From NCBI GenBank assembly GCA_947471105.1, contig CANIYB010000077.1, positions 1 to 9,253 of the forward strand: DNA of 9,253 nucleotides, written 5' to 3'. The notes beneath the pieces are model-generated. The model was not told the DNA's origin. It searched no databases and worked only from the letters and a program-made list of their open reading frames with translations. Positions 7,553 to 9,253 of the stretch are shown here, in pieces; the first letter of the stretch is position 1, and each line of letters opens with the position of its first letter. Both the position numbers and the translations under genes were made by a program. The DNA is from Cytophagaceae bacterium (GTDB lineage Bacteria > Bacteroidota > Bacteroidia > Cytophagales > Spirosomataceae).

Positions 7553-7789
7553 TAAATTGATAATTTAATTACACAATATGATTGAAAAATTGCATTATAA
7601 CCTATTTAATTTGGCAAAAATAGACTAAAAGCAAACAATATTTGGTTGGGAAATATCATTAAATCAGGTTACAGAAATGAACCTTTATTATACTATTTTA
7701 ATATTGCCGCAGAATTATTCGTGGCAAAAACCTTGCCTTACAGAATCCTTATAATTCAAATGTTTTTCCAAGAAAGCCCATGGTTTTGT

Positions 7790-9103
7790 TTAAATGATGG
7801 CATTCAATGTTAATACGCCTATTAAACCCACCAAAGAAACAATAGATTCCATGACCGACCAAGATCGAATCGTCTCCGAAATGCTTAGATTAAAATATTC
7901 TTTGAAGAGCCAAAATCCTCCATCATTCACGTGTGAAAACATTAAGCTTCCCGCACCGATACTCAACACCATTAAATTAGGGTCCACTCCTCCTCCGGCG
8001 ACCAATGGATAAATCATTCCAGCAGCAGTTAACCCCGCAATCGTTGCCGAGCCCACACAAACGCGAATAATCGCCGCCATCAACCAGCCCAAAACCAAGG
8101 GAGGAATAGGCAATGCCCCTAAATAACTGGCAATTTCCTTGCTCACTCCGGAAACCAATAAAACTTCTTTGAGCGTTCCAGCCCCCGCGATGATCAAAAG
8201 GATCATCCCCACATCCTTGACCGCTTCGGCATATATGTTCATGATATCCTCCATCTTTTTCCCCATACGCAATCCTAAACTGTAGGTGGCAAAGCAGATC
8301 GCGACCAACATCACCATGGCGGGATCGGCGACTAATTTAAATACTTGGCCTAACACAGTGGTCTTGTCTATATATACTTCAGCGATGGTGGTAAATACTA
8401 ACAAAAAAACGGGCAACAAGGCCGTAACAAAACTGGATAATTTATTAGGTAATTCATTCTCAGGCAATGACTTCATCGAAAATGTTCCTAATGATTTTAT
8501 CGGCCGATTGACCAATGTCTTCGCAAAAATAGGCCCAGCTAATATGATGGCTGGTATCGCAATGACGATTCCGTACATCAAGGTTAACCCCATATTCGCC
8601 TGAAATTGTGCCACCAATGCCGCTGGAGAAGGATGAGGGGGTAAAAAACCATGCGCCACCGACAGCGATGCCATCATCGGAACTCCAGTCACTAAGGGAT
8701 GTAACTTATACTGATGCACTAAGGCAAACACCAAAGGAATCATTAACACAAAACCCACATTATAAAAAAGAGGAATACCAATGATAAAACCTGTGAACAT
8801 CAATCCCCAAGCCATATTTTTTTGACCAAAAATATTAATCAATGTCCCGGAAATTTGTTGGGCTGCGCCACTCTCCGCCACCAACTTACCCAACATAGCG
8901 CCCAAAACAATGATGGTGACCAAGGAACCTAAGGTGTCTCCTAAGCCTTTTTGGATTGTTTTGGCTAAGTCGGGAAGCGGAATTCCTAACATCACACCGG
9001 CCGATAAACTGATTAATAAGAAAGCGACAAAAGAATTGACCTTCAAATAAGTAATCAAAAAAACCAAAAGTAAAATGCAAATGATGACGATGAAAATTGA
9101 CAT
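7790..9103 (-). CDS. gntP: GntP-family gluconate:H+ symporter-like inner-membrane permease
   Basis: The 437-residue product is almost entirely hydrophobic, with about 12-14 membrane segments from the N-terminus (IFIVIICILLLVFLITYL) to the C-terminus (SLVGLIGVLTLNAII). Length and motifs match the gluconate permease family (GntP/GntT/GntU/IdnT/DsdX): IGIPLFYNVGFVLMIPL (109-125), the conserved HGFLPPHPSPAAL (151-163), IRVCVGSATIAGLTAAG (346-362) and SHVNDGGFWLFKEYF (390-404). Members co-transport gluconate or related sugar acids with protons across the cytoplasmic membrane; some take D-serine or other hydroxy acids, so the exact substrate is open. No gluconate kinase, dehydratase or regulator is in the window. 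The ATG at 9103 yields a natural N-terminal membrane segment; no Shine-Dalgarno sequence is present. A promoter candidate lies at 9151-9182. The gene is on the same strand as the susC operon but 311 bp away, and looks separately transcribed. By eye it is less AT-rich than the susC genes. Confidence 0.93.
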   Translation of the reverse strand: MSIFIVIICILLLVFLITYLKVNSFVAFLLISLSAGVMLGIPLPDLAKTIQKGLGDTLGSLVTIIVLGAMLGKLVAESGAAQQISGTLINIFGQKNMAWGLMFTGFIIGIPLFYNVGFVLMIPLVFALVHQYKLHPLVTGVPMMASLSVAHGFLPPHPSPAALVAQFQANMGLTLMYGIVIAIPAIILAGPIFAKTLVNRPIKSLGTFSMKSLPENELPNKLSSFVTALLPVFLLVFTTIAEVYIDKTTVLGQVFKLVADPAMVMLVAICFATYSLGLRMGKKMEDIMNIYAEAVKDVGMILLIIAGAGTLKEVLLVSGVSKEIASYLGALPIPPLVLGWLMAAIIRVCVGSATIAGLTAAGMIYPLVAGGGVDPNLMVLSIGAGSLMFSHVNDGGFWLFKEYFNLSISETIRSWSVMESIVSLVGLIGVLTLNAII

Positions 9104-9150
9104 AGGTTCTTAGGTTTTTCTTATATAGGTTTATATTTTTTAAAGAGCCA

Positions 9151-9182
9151 CCAAGGTATAGAATATTATAATAAATGCCAAA
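9151..9182 (-). promoter_or_regulatory. Candidate Bacteroidota-type promoter of gntP
   Basis: On the minus strand TTTG (9182-9179) is followed by a 20-nt spacer and TACCTTGG (9158-9151), which matches TAnnTTTG at five of six informative positions. Transcription would start a few bases below 9151, leaving a leader of about 40 nt before the ATG at 9103. That geometry is similar to the promoter candidates of both susC genes. The tandem repeat at 9190-9253 lies just upstream of the -33 element. Confidence 0.45.
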
Positions 9183-9189
9183 AATTTTG

Positions 9190-9253
9190 TGTAGAGACGC
9201 GATACCTAGCGTATTAAATCCTGTAGAGACGCGATACCTCGCGTATTAAATAG
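9190..9253. repeat. Two tandem 32-bp repeat units with hairpin potential, possibly continuing past the window
   Basis: The units are 9190-9221 and 9222-9253. Each begins TGTAGAGACGCGATACCT and ends GCGTATTAAAT plus two variable bases. Over the first 30 positions they differ at one base only (A at 9208, C at 9240). The second unit has a perfect 6-bp stem, ACGCGA-TACC-TCGCGT; the A in the first unit breaks one pair. The array reaches the last base, so copy number is unknown. From memory, GTAGAGACGCGA-type repeats are scattered between genes in many Bacteroidota and cyanobacterial genomes; function is unknown. Confidence 0.85.

Larger units (their letters stand above)
7479..7789. other. Intergenic region between gntP and the susC operon
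   Basis: This 311-bp strongly AT-rich gap separates the gntP stop from the susC start. It contains the conserved leader (7487-7510) and a modest promoter candidate (7522-7552). A perfect minus-strand -7 match, TATTTTTG (7622-7615), also occurs, but without a correctly spaced -33 element. Two weak hairpins near gntP (7706-7725 and 7723-7737) lack a following T run, so no confident terminator for gntP is seen. No gene or RNA is recognisable. Confidence 0.65.

Noticed and set aside
7615..7622. A perfect -7 box TATTTTTG on the minus strand upstream of the susC operon
   Set aside because: No TTTG or TTG element occurs at the proper distance upstream, and such octamers arise easily by chance in this AT-rich stretch; it is kept only as an alternative.
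7706..7737. Hairpins that might terminate gntP transcription
   Set aside because: The stems are short (5 bp, or interrupted by a mismatch and a bulge) and no T run follows on the minus strand.
8286..8603. A 105-codon plus-strand open frame opposite gntP
   Set aside because: It is the complement of a conserved membrane-protein coding region; the apparent protein has no recognisable features and follows from gntP codon usage.
9190..9253. Possible CRISPR array
   Set aside because: The two 32-bp units are directly adjacent with no unique spacer between them, and no cas gene is present.

Overview
The window comes from a Bacteroidota genome, most likely Cytophagales/Spirosomaceae-like; the family is a guess, the phylum is not. 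The evidence is two SusC/RagA TonB-dependent transporters with carboxypeptidase-regulatory-like N-terminal domains, a SusD/RagB lipoprotein, a DUF1735-type lipoprotein, AT-rich intergenic DNA, no Shine-Dalgarno sequences, and promoter-like elements of the Bacteroidota type (TTTG near -33, TAnnTTTG near -7). All five genes lie on the minus strand, so transcription runs from high to low coordinates.

Reading in the direction of transcription: (1) 9104-9253 holds two tandem 32-bp repeat units and a plausible gntP promoter. (2) 9103-7790 encodes a complete GntP-family gluconate:H+ symporter-like permease. (3) 7789-7479 is an AT-rich spacer with a weak promoter candidate for the next operon. (4) 7478-1776 is a compact three-gene operon: susC-like (1083 aa), then 21 bp, susD-like (479 aa), then 36 bp, a DUF1735 surface lipoprotein (317 aa). 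(5) A perfect palindromic terminator at 1728-1756 closes that operon. (6) 1534-1504 is a good promoter candidate for a second susC-like gene, which starts at 1461 and leaves the window after 487 codons.

The three-gene operon is a minimal surface uptake unit. The SusC barrel and SusD lid would capture and import an oligomeric nutrient across the outer membrane using TonB energy, and the DUF1735 lipoprotein probably adds surface ligand binding. No degradative enzyme, sensor, or anti-sigma/sigma pair is present in the window, so the substrate cannot be read from context. GntP is an inner-membrane sugar-acid permease with no proven link to the operon.

The most interesting feature is the relation between the two susC genes. 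They share a nearly identical signal peptide and N-terminal domain (about three quarters amino-acid identity over 108 residues, with a 25-bp identical DNA run) and a conserved noncoding leader (23 of 24 positions, same distance from the start codon). Their plugs and barrels then diverge strongly. I found no clear sign of a wholly new system.
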